A stretch of 64,000 nt of DNA from Virgibacillus phasianinus (GTDB taxonomy: Bacteria; Bacillota; Bacilli; Bacillales; Amphibacillaceae), in assembly GCF_002216775.1 (NCBI RefSeq), contig NZ_CP022315.1, forward strand, positions 2,046,001-2,110,000, in the 5' to 3' direction. The number at the start of each line of letters is the position of its first letter. Within the stretch, counting starts at the first letter, position 1. The notes under the pieces were generated by a model. It did no database searches. It worked only from the letters and a program-made list of their open reading frames with translations, and had not been told where the DNA came from. Made by a program: the position numbers and the translations under genes. Shown here piece after piece: positions 27,225 to 35,217 of the stretch.

Positions 27225-28697
27225 GTGAGGGGCTTGTTTGGAAAAAGTCGTGAAAAACAGAAGCCTGATGCAGTTGTCCAGCAGTTAATCGCTATTGCTG
27301 GTGCAAGTCAAGTCCTATATTTGAAAGAGGATCTCGTTGCATATGAGTGTGATGGATACACGATGTCAAAAGGAATGCCACGAGCGGTCGTTTTTGTAAA
27401 AAATGCGGAACAGGTGTCTGACATTGTGAAGAGATTAAATAAAGAAAAAGTTCCCTATATTGCGCGCGGGGCAGGAACAGGCTTAAGCGGGGGTGCGACT
27501 CCGTTCGGCGGTGAAGTAATCATTAGTCTGGTCCGAATGAAGAAAATGCTGCACATTGACCTGGAAAATAGAAAGGCAGTCGTTGAACCGGGCTACGTCA
27601 ATCTAAAGCTGACCCAATCCATTTCAGATAAAGGGTATTATTACGCACCGGATCCTTCCAGTCAGTACGCCTGTACAATCGGCGGTAATGTTGCCGAGAA
27701 TGCAGGCGGTGCGCACTGTTTGAAATATGGTGTTACGACGAATCATATTCTTGGACTTGAGGTTGTTCTTCCGAGCGGTGAAATCATTGAAATCAGCAAA
27801 GATGGAATTCCGGATCAGCCAGGCTATGATTTGCTTGGCATTTTGACTGGTTCAGAGGGCACACTTGGCATCGTGACCAAAATTATCGTGAAGGTTTTAA
27901 AAAATCCGCAAGCGAAGAAAACGGTTCTCGCCTATTATGACGATATCCAGGATGCTAGCCAGGCCGTCTCAGAAATTATTTCAGCTGGTATTATTCCGGC
28001 AGCACTGGAAATGATGGATGCAATCGCCATCGAAGGGGTGGAATCAGCTGCTTATCCAGTTGGGCATCCGCGCGATATTGCTGCTTTTTTACTGATTGAA
28101 GTTGACGGAATTGAAGCTGGAATTGATGACCAAATCAATGAGATTCTTACCGTTTGTAAAAATAACCATGTCCGCGAGGTGAAAGTGGCAAAAGATGAAG
28201 CGGAGCGGGCACTCTGGTGGGCGAACCGTAAGATGGGTTTTGGTGCAATGGGAGCCATCTCTCCCGATTATCTAGTTCAGGATGGTGTTATTCCAAGAAC
28301 ACGCCTGCCTGAGGTGCTCGCCAATATTGCCGCGATTAGTGCGAAATATGAGCTTCGTATCGCGAATATTTTCCATGCCGGAGATGGAAATCTGCACCCG
28401 TTAATTTTATTTGATGCGACGATTCCCGGTGAAAGTGAGCGTGCTTCTAAGGCGGGATCGGAATGCTTAAAGGCGTGTGCCGACGCCGGTGGCTCAATCA
28501 CTGGCGAACACGGTGTCGGAATTGAAAAGTCAGCCGAAATGCGGTTCATTTTCAGTGAGCAAGAAATGGCCGCCCAAACAGATATCCGTGCCGTCTTTAA
28601 TCCCGAGGATCTATTAAATCCAGGAAAACTGTTCCCAACCCCCGGCCGCTGCGTCGAGATAAGGGACAAAGACCTTGTCCCAGTGAAAGGGACATAG
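27225..28697 (+). CDS. glcD: Glycolate oxidase subunit GlcD (FAD-linked)
   Basis: A 490-residue FAD-linked oxidase of the GlcD/D-lactate dehydrogenase type. Flavin-binding stretches are ARGAGTGLSGGATP, YAPDPSSQYACTIGGNVAENAGG and LTGSEGTLGIVT; the C-terminal domain has FHAGDGNLHPLI and GSITGEHGVGIEK with the substrate-binding histidines. AAAGGAG stands immediately before GTG 27225, so the true start may be TTG 27234. The family core ends at LLNPGKLFPTP; the final part DKDLVPVKGT is encoded by a palindrome repeat. Confidence 0.92.
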   Translation: MRGLFGKSREKQKPDAVVQQLIAIAGASQVLYLKEDLVAYECDGYTMSKGMPRAVVFVKNAEQVSDIVKRLNKEKVPYIARGAGTGLSGGATPFGGEVIISLVRMKKMLHIDLENRKAVVEPGYVNLKLTQSISDKGYYYAPDPSSQYACTIGGNVAENAGGAHCLKYGVTTNHILGLEVVLPSGEIIEISKDGIPDQPGYDLLGILTGSEGTLGIVTKIIVKVLKNPQAKKTVLAYYDDIQDASQAVSEIISAGIIPAALEMMDAIAIEGVESAAYPVGHPRDIAAFLLIEVDGIEAGIDDQINEILTVCKNNHVREVKVAKDEAERALWWANRKMGFGAMGAISPDYLVQDGVIPRTRLPEVLANIAAISAKYELRIANIFHAGDGNLHPLILFDATIPGESERASKAGSECLKACADAGGSITGEHGVGIEKSAEMRFIFSEQEMAAQTDIRAVFNPEDLLNPGKLFPTPGRCVEIRDKDLVPVKGT

Positions 28698-28753
28698 GGA
28701 CAGGTCCCGCGTCCCGGTGAAATCGTGGGACAAGGAGCCTGTCCCTCTGTCCC
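28662..28753. repeat. REP-like palindromes, first arm encoding the glcD C-terminus
   Basis: AGGGACAAAGACCTTGTCCC (28662-28681) is translated as the end of GlcD; GGGACATAGGGACAGGTCCC with GCGTCCC (28689-28715) supplies its TAG stop; GGGACAAGGAGCCTGTCCCT with CTGTCCC ends at 28753, next to the ribosome site of the following gene. Confidence 0.9.
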
Positions 28754-28772
28754 AAAAGGAGATGAATAATAA

Positions 28773-29561
28773 ATGAAATTTGCTAGATTTAAAAAAGGTG
28801 AAGCTATTTTGCAGGGAGTTGTCACGGAGAATGGGATTCAGCAAATTAATGGTGACATATTTTCTGACTTTGAGCATACAGAATTAATACATGCTATTGA
28901 CGAGATTGAACTGTTGGCGCCGCTTACGCCACGACATGTGATTGGGATTGGGGCTAACTATGTCGGTAAAACAGCCGATTTACCGTCAAAATTGCCCGCG
29001 ATTCCGGTATTTTTCTACAAACCAGTTTCATCAGTTATCGGAAGCGGAGCGCCCATTGTAATCCCAGATCAGATTAAAGAAGTGAAATTCGAGGCGGAGC
29101 TTGCCGTGGTGATGGGAAAACGAGCAAGCAACCTATCCAAGGATGACGTAACGTCTCATATATTTGGCTATACAGTGGCTAATGACGTTACCGCGCCACA
29201 ACTTTTTCATGAGGATGGCCACTGGATGGTAGGGAAGTCATTTGACACGTTCACGCCACTTGGCCCATATATCGAAACCGAACTCAATCCCGATGAGGTC
29301 AATGTTGAGGCCTACTTAAACGGAGAGAAAAAGCAAGACAGCCAGACAGCACTTATGATTTTTTCCATGCGAAAAATGATTGCCTACCTGTCAAGTGTCA
29401 TGACACTGGAAGCAGGCGATGTGATCCTGACTGGCAGTCCGCTAGGCGCTGAAATGATGAAGGACGGTGCCGAAATTAATTGCAAAATCGCTGGGATTGG
29501 TGAATTGCCTAATCCGGTTGTATCTTACCAGAAAAGTGCCGTTGCTGGGCACCGCAGCTGA
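28773..29561 (+). CDS. Fumarylacetoacetate hydrolase (FAH) family protein
   Basis: A 262-residue FAH-superfamily enzyme. Signatures: IGIGANYVGKTADLP (N-terminal part of the catalytic domain), KEVKFEAELAVVMGKRA with metal-binding glutamates, GYTVANDVTAPQL and DVILTGSPLGAE. ATG follows AAAAGGAGATGAATAATA. The family includes oxaloacetate decarboxylases, acylpyruvases and 2-oxo-diacid hydrolases. In this glycolate/lactate cluster an oxaloacetate or oxo-acid decarboxylase role would balance the malate made by GlcB, but the sequence alone cannot settle that. The gene is rightward, between glcD and a permease. Confidence 0.85.
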   Translation: MKFARFKKGEAILQGVVTENGIQQINGDIFSDFEHTELIHAIDEIELLAPLTPRHVIGIGANYVGKTADLPSKLPAIPVFFYKPVSSVIGSGAPIVIPDQIKEVKFEAELAVVMGKRASNLSKDDVTSHIFGYTVANDVTAPQLFHEDGHWMVGKSFDTFTPLGPYIETELNPDEVNVEAYLNGEKKQDSQTALMIFSMRKMIAYLSSVMTLEAGDVILTGSPLGAEMMKDGAEINCKIAGIGELPNPVVSYQKSAVAGHRS

Positions 29562-29682
29562 CGTAACAGAATTTGTATCAAAAAAAGGGGCGATTAATAT
29601 TGCATAACAACGGCGTTTCTTCTTTGGGCAGAATGGAAGCGCCATTGTTATTTAATATATTAATTTACAAGGGGGAAAGAAA

Positions 29683-31446
29683 ATGGGGAATGGAACATTA
29701 GCTATTCTGGCCCTGCTTCCGATTATTGTTGTTGCAGTATTTCTAGTCGGACTCAAATGGCCAGCAAGTAAGGCAATGCCGCTCTCGTACATCGTCGCAG
29801 TTCTACTGGCACTGTTTGTTTGGGATGTAGCCTTTCCGAAAGTCGCAGCAGCATCTGTTCATGGTCTGATTGTTGCCGTCACGCTCTTATTTATTATCTT
29901 TGGCGCAATTTTGCTCCTGAACACACTTCAGGAAAGCGGTGGTCTTCACACCATCAGGCGGGGTTTTACGGATATTACACCAGACCGCCGAATTCAAGTG
30001 ATTATTATCGCCTGGCTTTTCGGATCCTTTATTGAAGGGTCAGCCGGATTTGGTACACCAGCGGCTGTGGCTGTGCCGCTCCTAGTTGGACTTGGGTTTC
30101 CGGCGATGGCAGCGGTGGTATGCGGTATGATTATCCAAAGTACTCCGGTATCATTTGGGGCAGTAGGTACACCGATGGTTGTCGGGGTAGGAACAGGGGT
30201 TGAGCCGCTCAGCCAAATCACCGATGTTTCCGGTTTCGTATTTGGTGTTGCTGGGAAAGTAGCTGTGCTGCATGCCATTGCAGGACTGTTAATCCCATTA
30301 TTTTTAGTCGCCATTTTAACCCGATTTTTTGGCAAAAATAAGTCATTCAGTGAAGGGCTGAAAGTATGGAAATTCGCAATTTTTGCTTCGCTTGCCATGA
30401 CGATTCCATATATGATCGTTGCCAATACATTGGGGCCCGAGTTTCCTTCCATGATAGGTGGTTTGGTTGGGCTGGCAATTGTTATTCCAGCAGCGAAAAA
30501 AGGATTTCTCATGCCAAAAGAGGATGACATTTGGGATTTTGAAGCCAAAGACCGCTGGGATCCAACATGGACTGGACGAGTTGAACTGAAACAAAGCGAT
30601 ATTTATGCAGGCAAAATCAGCATGATGCGCGCGTGGGCTCCATATGTATTAATTGCTGTTCTGCTGCTTATTTCCAGGTTAACCGTTGTTGGTGACTGGC
30701 TAAAGGCTGGCAAGATTACGATTCCGCATATTTTTGGAACGGAAATCTCCTCCAGCTGGGAAATCCTTTTTTCACCAGGTTTTATTTTTGTCGTCGTTTC
30801 CCTAATCACGTACTATATGCACGGAATGAAAGGATCTGAGTATGCCCGTGCTTGGAAGGATTCTGGTAAAACCATGATTGCTGCAGGTTCAGCGCTGGTC
30901 TTCACCGTCCCCATGGTACAAGTATTTCTTAACTCCGGTGGAGGTGCTTCTGGATATGAAAAAATGCCGCTGGTGCTGGCAGATGGTGTAGCAAATATGG
31001 CGGGCTCGCTGTATCCATTTTTTGCGACGTTCATCGGTGGACTTGGTGCCTTTGTAGCTGGCAGTAACACAGTCAGTAATATGATGTTCTCCCTGTTCCA
31101 ATTCGGTGTGGGTGAGCGTATCGGAGCTGACCCGACCTGGATGGTTGCATTGCAGGCGGTCGGTGGCGCTGCTGGCAACATGATCTGCGTGCATAACGTT
31201 GTTGCTGCATCAGCAGTAGTTGGCCTTGTTGGAAAAGAGGGGCACGTAATCCGTAAAACACTGCTCCCATTTTTCTATTACGCACTGTTGCTCGGTTCCA
31301 TCGGCTACTCCATCATGTGGACAGCCGATAAAGGAATATTCAACATCGGATCAATCATCGCCGTCATTATCTGGGCAGTCATCATCTACTTTATCGCAAC
31401 AAATAAAAAACGCCTAGACTCCATCCCACACGATATAGCATCGTAG
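29683..31446 (+). CDS. Lactate/glycolate permease (LctP family), second copy
   Basis: A 587-residue LctP-family permease with about 14 hydrophobic segments and the same marks as the 14.4-kb gene (GSFIEGSAGFGTPAAVAVPLL, GAVGTPMVVGVG, GGAAGNMICVHNVVAASAVVGL). It has an extra hydrophilic loop (about residues 280-310, EDDIWDFEAKDRWDP) that makes it longer than its paralogue. GlcA of E. coli belongs to this family, and the position after glcEFD makes glycolate a good candidate. ATG follows AAGGGGGAAAGAAA. The stop TAG shares its G with a palindrome; the last 100 bases are C- and A-rich. Confidence 0.9.
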   Translation: MGNGTLAILALLPIIVVAVFLVGLKWPASKAMPLSYIVAVLLALFVWDVAFPKVAAASVHGLIVAVTLLFIIFGAILLLNTLQESGGLHTIRRGFTDITPDRRIQVIIIAWLFGSFIEGSAGFGTPAAVAVPLLVGLGFPAMAAVVCGMIIQSTPVSFGAVGTPMVVGVGTGVEPLSQITDVSGFVFGVAGKVAVLHAIAGLLIPLFLVAILTRFFGKNKSFSEGLKVWKFAIFASLAMTIPYMIVANTLGPEFPSMIGGLVGLAIVIPAAKKGFLMPKEDDIWDFEAKDRWDPTWTGRVELKQSDIYAGKISMMRAWAPYVLIAVLLLISRLTVVGDWLKAGKITIPHIFGTEISSSWEILFSPGFIFVVVSLITYYMHGMKGSEYARAWKDSGKTMIAAGSALVFTVPMVQVFLNSGGGASGYEKMPLVLADGVANMAGSLYPFFATFIGGLGAFVAGSNTVSNMMFSLFQFGVGERIGADPTWMVALQAVGGAAGNMICVHNVVAASAVVGLVGKEGHVIRKTLLPFFYYALLLGSIGYSIMWTADKGIFNIGSIIAVIIWAVIIYFIATNKKRLDSIPHDIAS

Positions 31447-31717
31447 GGACATAGGGACAGGTCCCTTGTCCCTGGTCTAGGATTCAAGCGATACTGGTTG
31501 AGTTTTGTAAGATTATGCTGTTAGTGCTTCTGTGCATGAGATCCATGCCATTAGCACTAGCAGCCTTTTTAATCTTTGAACTATCATTGACTAGACAGAA
31601 GAAAGAGCGGTAAACTCGGTGGAGGTGGGAAAGTTTACAGGCGCCTTGTCCCCTCTGAGATCAAGTAAGAAGGCCCAAACTCAGGGAGGGACAAGGTGCC
31701 TGTCCCCGCGTCCCACC
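31446..31717. repeat. REP-like palindromes between the permease and ung
   Basis: GGGACATAGGGACAGGTCCC with TTGTCCC (31446-31472) starts in the permease stop codon. After about 170 bases without a gene, GGCGCCTTGTCCC and AGGGACAAGGTGCCTGTCCC with CGTCCCACC form a wider inverted pair at 31641-31714. This is the right-hand edge of the dense repeat zone. Confidence 0.85.
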
Positions 31718-31740
31718 AAACTAGGAAGGAGGTGTTGTTG

Positions 31741-32418
31741 ATGGTGCAGGAGATTTTGGCGAATGATTGGAAATTGTTATTGGGTGATGAATTTAAGAAA
31801 CCATATTATTTGGACTTGCGTTCTTTTTTGAAAGATGAATATCTGGACCGGGAGCAGACTGTACATCCCAAGATGGATGACATTTTTAATGCACTGCACT
31901 TTACCCCTTTTCATCATGTGAAGGTGGTTATTCTTGGGCAGGATCCATATCATGGACCGGGTCAGGCGCATGGACTGAGCTTTTCTGTGAACCCGGGCGT
32001 TGCTGTGCCGCCATCGCTCAGGAATATTTTTAAGGAAATGAAGGATGACATTGGCTGTTCCATGCCTAAAGATGGCTACCTAGCTAATTGGACAAAACAG
32101 GGAGTGTTATTGCTGAATACCGTGCTGACTGTAAGGGAAGGACAGGTCCACTCGCATCAGGGAATGGGATGGGAGAAATTCACCGATCGCGTGATTACTG
32201 CATTAAATGAAAAGGAAACACCAGTAGTCTACATATTATGGGGACGCGCCGCACAAAACAAGCAAGTACTAATTGATACAGCCAAACATTATGTAATTAA
32301 GGCACCGCATCCAAGTCCGCTATCCGCACATCGCGGCTTTTTTGGCAGTAAGCCTTTCTCCAAAACTAATAAACTGTTAAAAGAAATTGGACATGAAGAA
32401 ATTAATTGGTGCATGTAA
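31741..32418 (+). CDS. ung: Uracil-DNA glycosylase
   Basis: A 225-residue family 1 uracil-DNA glycosylase. The water-activating motif [18 protein letters not shown] (D68, H71) and the DNA-intercalation motif [13 protein letters not shown] are both intact. ATG at 31741 is chosen for the AGGAAGGAGGTG site just upstream; a longer frame would begin inside a palindrome repeat. It removes uracil from DNA as the first step of base excision repair. Its first 60 bases are strongly G/T-rich, as in other genes to the right of a palindrome. No functional link to the neighbours is visible. Confidence 0.96.
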   Translation: MVQEILANDWKLLLGDEFKKPYYLDLRSFLKDEYLDREQTVHPKMDDIFNALHFTPFHHVKVVILGQDPYHGPGQAHGLSFSVNPGVAVPPSLRNIFKEMKDDIGCSMPKDGYLANWTKQGVLLLNTVLTVREGQVHSHQGMGWEKFTDRVITALNEKETPVVYILWGRAAQNKQVLIDTAKHYVIKAPHPSPLSAHRGFFGSKPFSKTNKLLKEIGHEEINWCM

Positions 32419-32528
32419 TTTAATGGATTGATAGTCTTTTCAATTTAATAGGGATGTGTTTGAAAATTGCCCACCTAGGGAACAGGAAATCTATTACATA
32501 AAAAGTAAGTTAAAGGAAGTGAAAAGCA

Positions 32529-33665
32529 GTGTTAAAACGTGTGATCATCCTGTCAATCATCATTAGTATCACGGTGCTTGCAGCATGCAGTGAAGCTACG
32601 AACTCCACCAATGAGGGTCAAAAGCAGGATGACAATTCCGCCAAAGATCATACATCGGAAGACAGTAATAAGGGAGAGGACAAGCAGGACAAGAAGGAGA
32701 AGGAGGAGAAAAAAGAGAAACCTGCAGAACCAACGTATAAACCAATTGAACCACCTAAAGATACGAAACCACTGAAGGAAAAGTATTCACCGGAAGTAAA
32801 AAAGAACATGCCTGCTGCTGAAGCACATGGGGCCGATCCCACAAGAACAGTGCCGCTCGGCGAGACACTATTGAAAGGAAAAAAGGATCTGACCGACGGA
32901 CCCTTGAAAAATAATAGATTAGTAGCTTTCTATGGAACACCGAAGTCTGAAAATATGGGGATTCTCGGAGAATATCCTCCTGAAGTAATGATGGAAAAGC
33001 TGAAGGAGCAGGCTGCAGCATATTCTAAACTCGATCCCGAACGCCCTGCCGTACCGACGATTGAGTTAATCGCAACGGTAGCACAGCGTAAGCCAGGACC
33101 TGAAGGCTTATATATTTCCGGGCCGTCGAAAGAGGTAATCGACCAATATGCACAACTTGCAAAAGAAAATAATGCATTATTGCTCCTGGACATCCAACTC
33201 GGACAGGCCACTGTGATGGAAGGCTTGAAGAAAGTCGAACCTTATTTGAAATTGCCATATGTACATTTGGCCATTGATACCGAATACAGTGTCGAGGAAG
33301 GCGAAGTTCCCGGAGTGAATCTTGGCCATGTGGACGGATCAAGTATCCAGAAAGCGGTTGAGCGTGTTGATGAAATCGTTGAGAAAAATAATCTGCCAGA
33401 TAAATTAGTGGTTGTCCACCAATTCGGCAATGGCATCGTCACCAATAAAGATAAAATAAAACCTACTAGCAATGTTGAAGTAGCTTTAAACTATGATGGT
33501 TTTGGTGACGCGGCAATTAAGATGAGTGCCTACGGTAAACTGGTTCGTCAGCAGCCGATTCAATACGGCGGATTTAAATTATTTTATGAAAATGATAAAC
33601 CATTGCTTACCCCAAAACAGGTGTTGAAGCTTGATCCAGCGCCAGCAATTGTGGATTACCAGTAA
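32529..33665 (+). CDS. Lipoprotein with charged linker and unidentified C-terminal domain
   Basis: A 378-residue secreted lipoprotein. The signal peptide has lipobox LAAC (cleavage before C20), followed by a low-complexity linker rich in N, D, K and E (residues about 25-75). The rest (about 90-378) is a folded domain with alternating strand and helix: NRLVAFYGTPKSENMGILG, IELIATVAQRKPGPEGLY, ALLLLDIQLGQ, LPYVHLAIDTEYSV, KLVVVHQFGNGI and VEVALNYDGFGDAAIK. This pattern suggests a TIM-barrel fold similar to glycoside-hydrolase-like proteins with acidic residues at strand ends. GTG start follows AAGGAAGTG. It stands alone before a strong terminator; role at the cell surface is unknown. Confidence 0.75.
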   Translation: MLKRVIILSIIISITVLAACSEATNSTNEGQKQDDNSAKDHTSEDSNKGEDKQDKKEKEEKKEKPAEPTYKPIEPPKDTKPLKEKYSPEVKKNMPAAEAHGADPTRTVPLGETLLKGKKDLTDGPLKNNRLVAFYGTPKSENMGILGEYPPEVMMEKLKEQAAAYSKLDPERPAVPTIELIATVAQRKPGPEGLYISGPSKEVIDQYAQLAKENNALLLLDIQLGQATVMEGLKKVEPYLKLPYVHLAIDTEYSVEEGEVPGVNLGHVDGSSIQKAVERVDEIVEKNNLPDKLVVVHQFGNGIVTNKDKIKPTSNVEVALNYDGFGDAAIKMSAYGKLVRQQPIQYGGFKLFYENDKPLLTPKQVLKLDPAPAIVDYQ

Positions 33666-33678
33666 TGAAAAAGAATAA

Positions 33679-33719
33679 AGCCAGCAGATTCAGCTTAATT
33701 AGCGTCTGCTGGCTTTTTG
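33679..33719 (+). terminator. Rho-independent terminator after the lipoprotein gene
   Basis: AGCCAGCAGA (33679-33688) pairs with TCTGCTGGCT (33705-33714), followed by TTTT. Ten perfect base pairs. Confidence 0.88.
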
Positions 33720-33799
33720 TGTTCAACAAAAAAGACTATCTCCTAATAAGGAAATAGACATCAAAATACATATGTACGTAAATAGTATTTTAACAGTAA

Positions 33800-33875
33800 T
33801 GGTGCTGGTGAGAGGATTCGAACCCCCGACCCCTTCATTACGAGTGAAGTGCACTACCACCTGTGCTACACCAGC
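33800..33875 (-). tRNA. tRNA-Thr (anticodon CGT)
   Basis: On the minus strand the 76-base sequence starts GCTGGTGTAGCACAGGTGG and ends with TTCGAATCCTCTCACCAGC followed by encoded ACCA. Acceptor stem GCTGGTG/CACCAGC, D stem GCAC/GTGC, anticodon stem CTTCA/TGAAG with loop CTCGTAA (anticodon CGT, reading ACG) and T-loop TTCGAAT. Threonine identity follows from the anticodon. It is a lone tRNA gene. Confidence 0.95.
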
Positions 33876-34113
33876 GTGTATAAAAAGCAAGAATAAAATT
33901 TATTACAATTCCTACACAATAGAATAACATATAATTTTAATTTATGCCTTAATAAAACTTTTATAAGGGGATTGAATTAGGGGCTAATAAATAAACAGGT
34001 TTTAATTGGGAAGTAAAAATCCCAGGTATTCGGTAGGGGGATAAATAATCACCGGGCTATGGAAATGTTATCATAGATAAGAGTAAACATTAAATTATCA
34101 AGGGGGTTATGAT

Positions 34114-35001
34114 ATGTTCGCAAAAATTAATGGCACGCGTATTTACTTTGACGTGGAAGGGAGAGAACAGGTGTATGACGGAGAGGCATGGAGGAAAAAG
34201 CCTGTTTGCTTTATCCTTCATGGAGGACCTGGAGGTGAACATACAATATTTCAATCATTTCTTACACCATTGTCCAAATATATGCAGTTGGTATATATTG
34301 ATCAGCGCGGGTGTGGTCTATCCGACCGGGGACCGACATCGACTTACACAGTTGAAAATAACGTTGAAGATTTGGAAGCACTTCGATTATATTTAGGTCT
34401 GGAAAAGATTATCTTATTTGGACATTCTTATGGAGGGATGCTTGCTCAAAGTTATGCACTCCGATACCCTGACAGCGTATCCGGGCTTTTCCTTATCGCT
34501 ACAACACCAAGCCATCACTTTGCGGAACTGGCACAACAGAAATTAGAGGAAAACGGGACAGAGGAGCAGAAAAAATATGCCAAGCTAATGTTTGAGGGAG
34601 CTATTAAGACCGAAAAAGAAATGGCGGAATATTGGGTTGTGATGGATTCGCTTTATTCTTATTCATCGAGAGGAAAAGTGAAAACAGAAGAAGAAAAAAA
34701 GGCAATCGCGAAAGAAAGGTCGACTTTTAATTGGTCAGTAGCAAATGCAGGACAAGAGTTCATAGCAACATTTGACTTCGTTGATCAATTAAGTGAAATT
34801 ACATGCCCTACATTAGTTGCTGGGGGCCACTTTGATTGGGTTTGCCCAGTAGAGTACTCCGTGCTTATGGCAGAAAAAATTCCTGACAGTGAGTTAGTAA
34901 TCTTTGAAAAAAGCAGCCATAACATATTTGTGGATGAATATGAAACGTTTAACGCGGAAGTCTCCTCATTTGTTCAAAGAAGATTAGGGGAGCTATTATA
35001 G
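34114..35001 (+). CDS. Alpha/beta hydrolase, proline iminopeptidase-like
   Basis: A 295-residue alpha/beta hydrolase. HGGPGG (oxyanion), DQRGCGLSDRG, nucleophile elbow GHSYGG, acid residue in GGHFDWVCPV and histidine in SSHNIFVDE give a complete S33-type set; the HGGPGG plus DQRGCG combination is typical of prolyl aminopeptidases. ATG at 34114 follows AGGGGGTTATGAT. There is no signal peptide, so it acts in the cytoplasm. It probably frees N-terminal proline from peptides, though other aminopeptidase or esterase activities are possible. It precedes another peptidase gene (pepC) but with a 216-base gap. Confidence 0.85.
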   Translation: MFAKINGTRIYFDVEGREQVYDGEAWRKKPVCFILHGGPGGEHTIFQSFLTPLSKYMQLVYIDQRGCGLSDRGPTSTYTVENNVEDLEALRLYLGLEKIILFGHSYGGMLAQSYALRYPDSVSGLFLIATTPSHHFAELAQQKLEENGTEEQKKYAKLMFEGAIKTEKEMAEYWVVMDSLYSYSSRGKVKTEEEKKAIAKERSTFNWSVANAGQEFIATFDFVDQLSEITCPTLVAGGHFDWVCPVEYSVLMAEKIPDSELVIFEKSSHNIFVDEYETFNAEVSSFVQRRLGELL

Positions 35002-35217
35002 TTTACTACCCTGTTTCATAGAAGGGTTGCTGGATTGAAAAGAGTTGTCTCTGTCCGATCAATTTAAAATAGGGAAGATCTTGTTGAAGTCGATTAAATT
35101 ATTGATATGGAAGGAAGTGAAAAATAATTAAGGCTAAATTTTATATTCAGAACCTTTGTTATTCTCATAAATAAAGCATACAATTAAAGGAGTAAAAAAG
35201 TAAAGGGGAGAATACAG

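Noticed and set aside
31696-31740. A longer ung protein with extra N-terminal residues
   Set aside because: That extension is encoded partly by a palindrome repeat and skips the strong ribosome site in front of ATG 31741.
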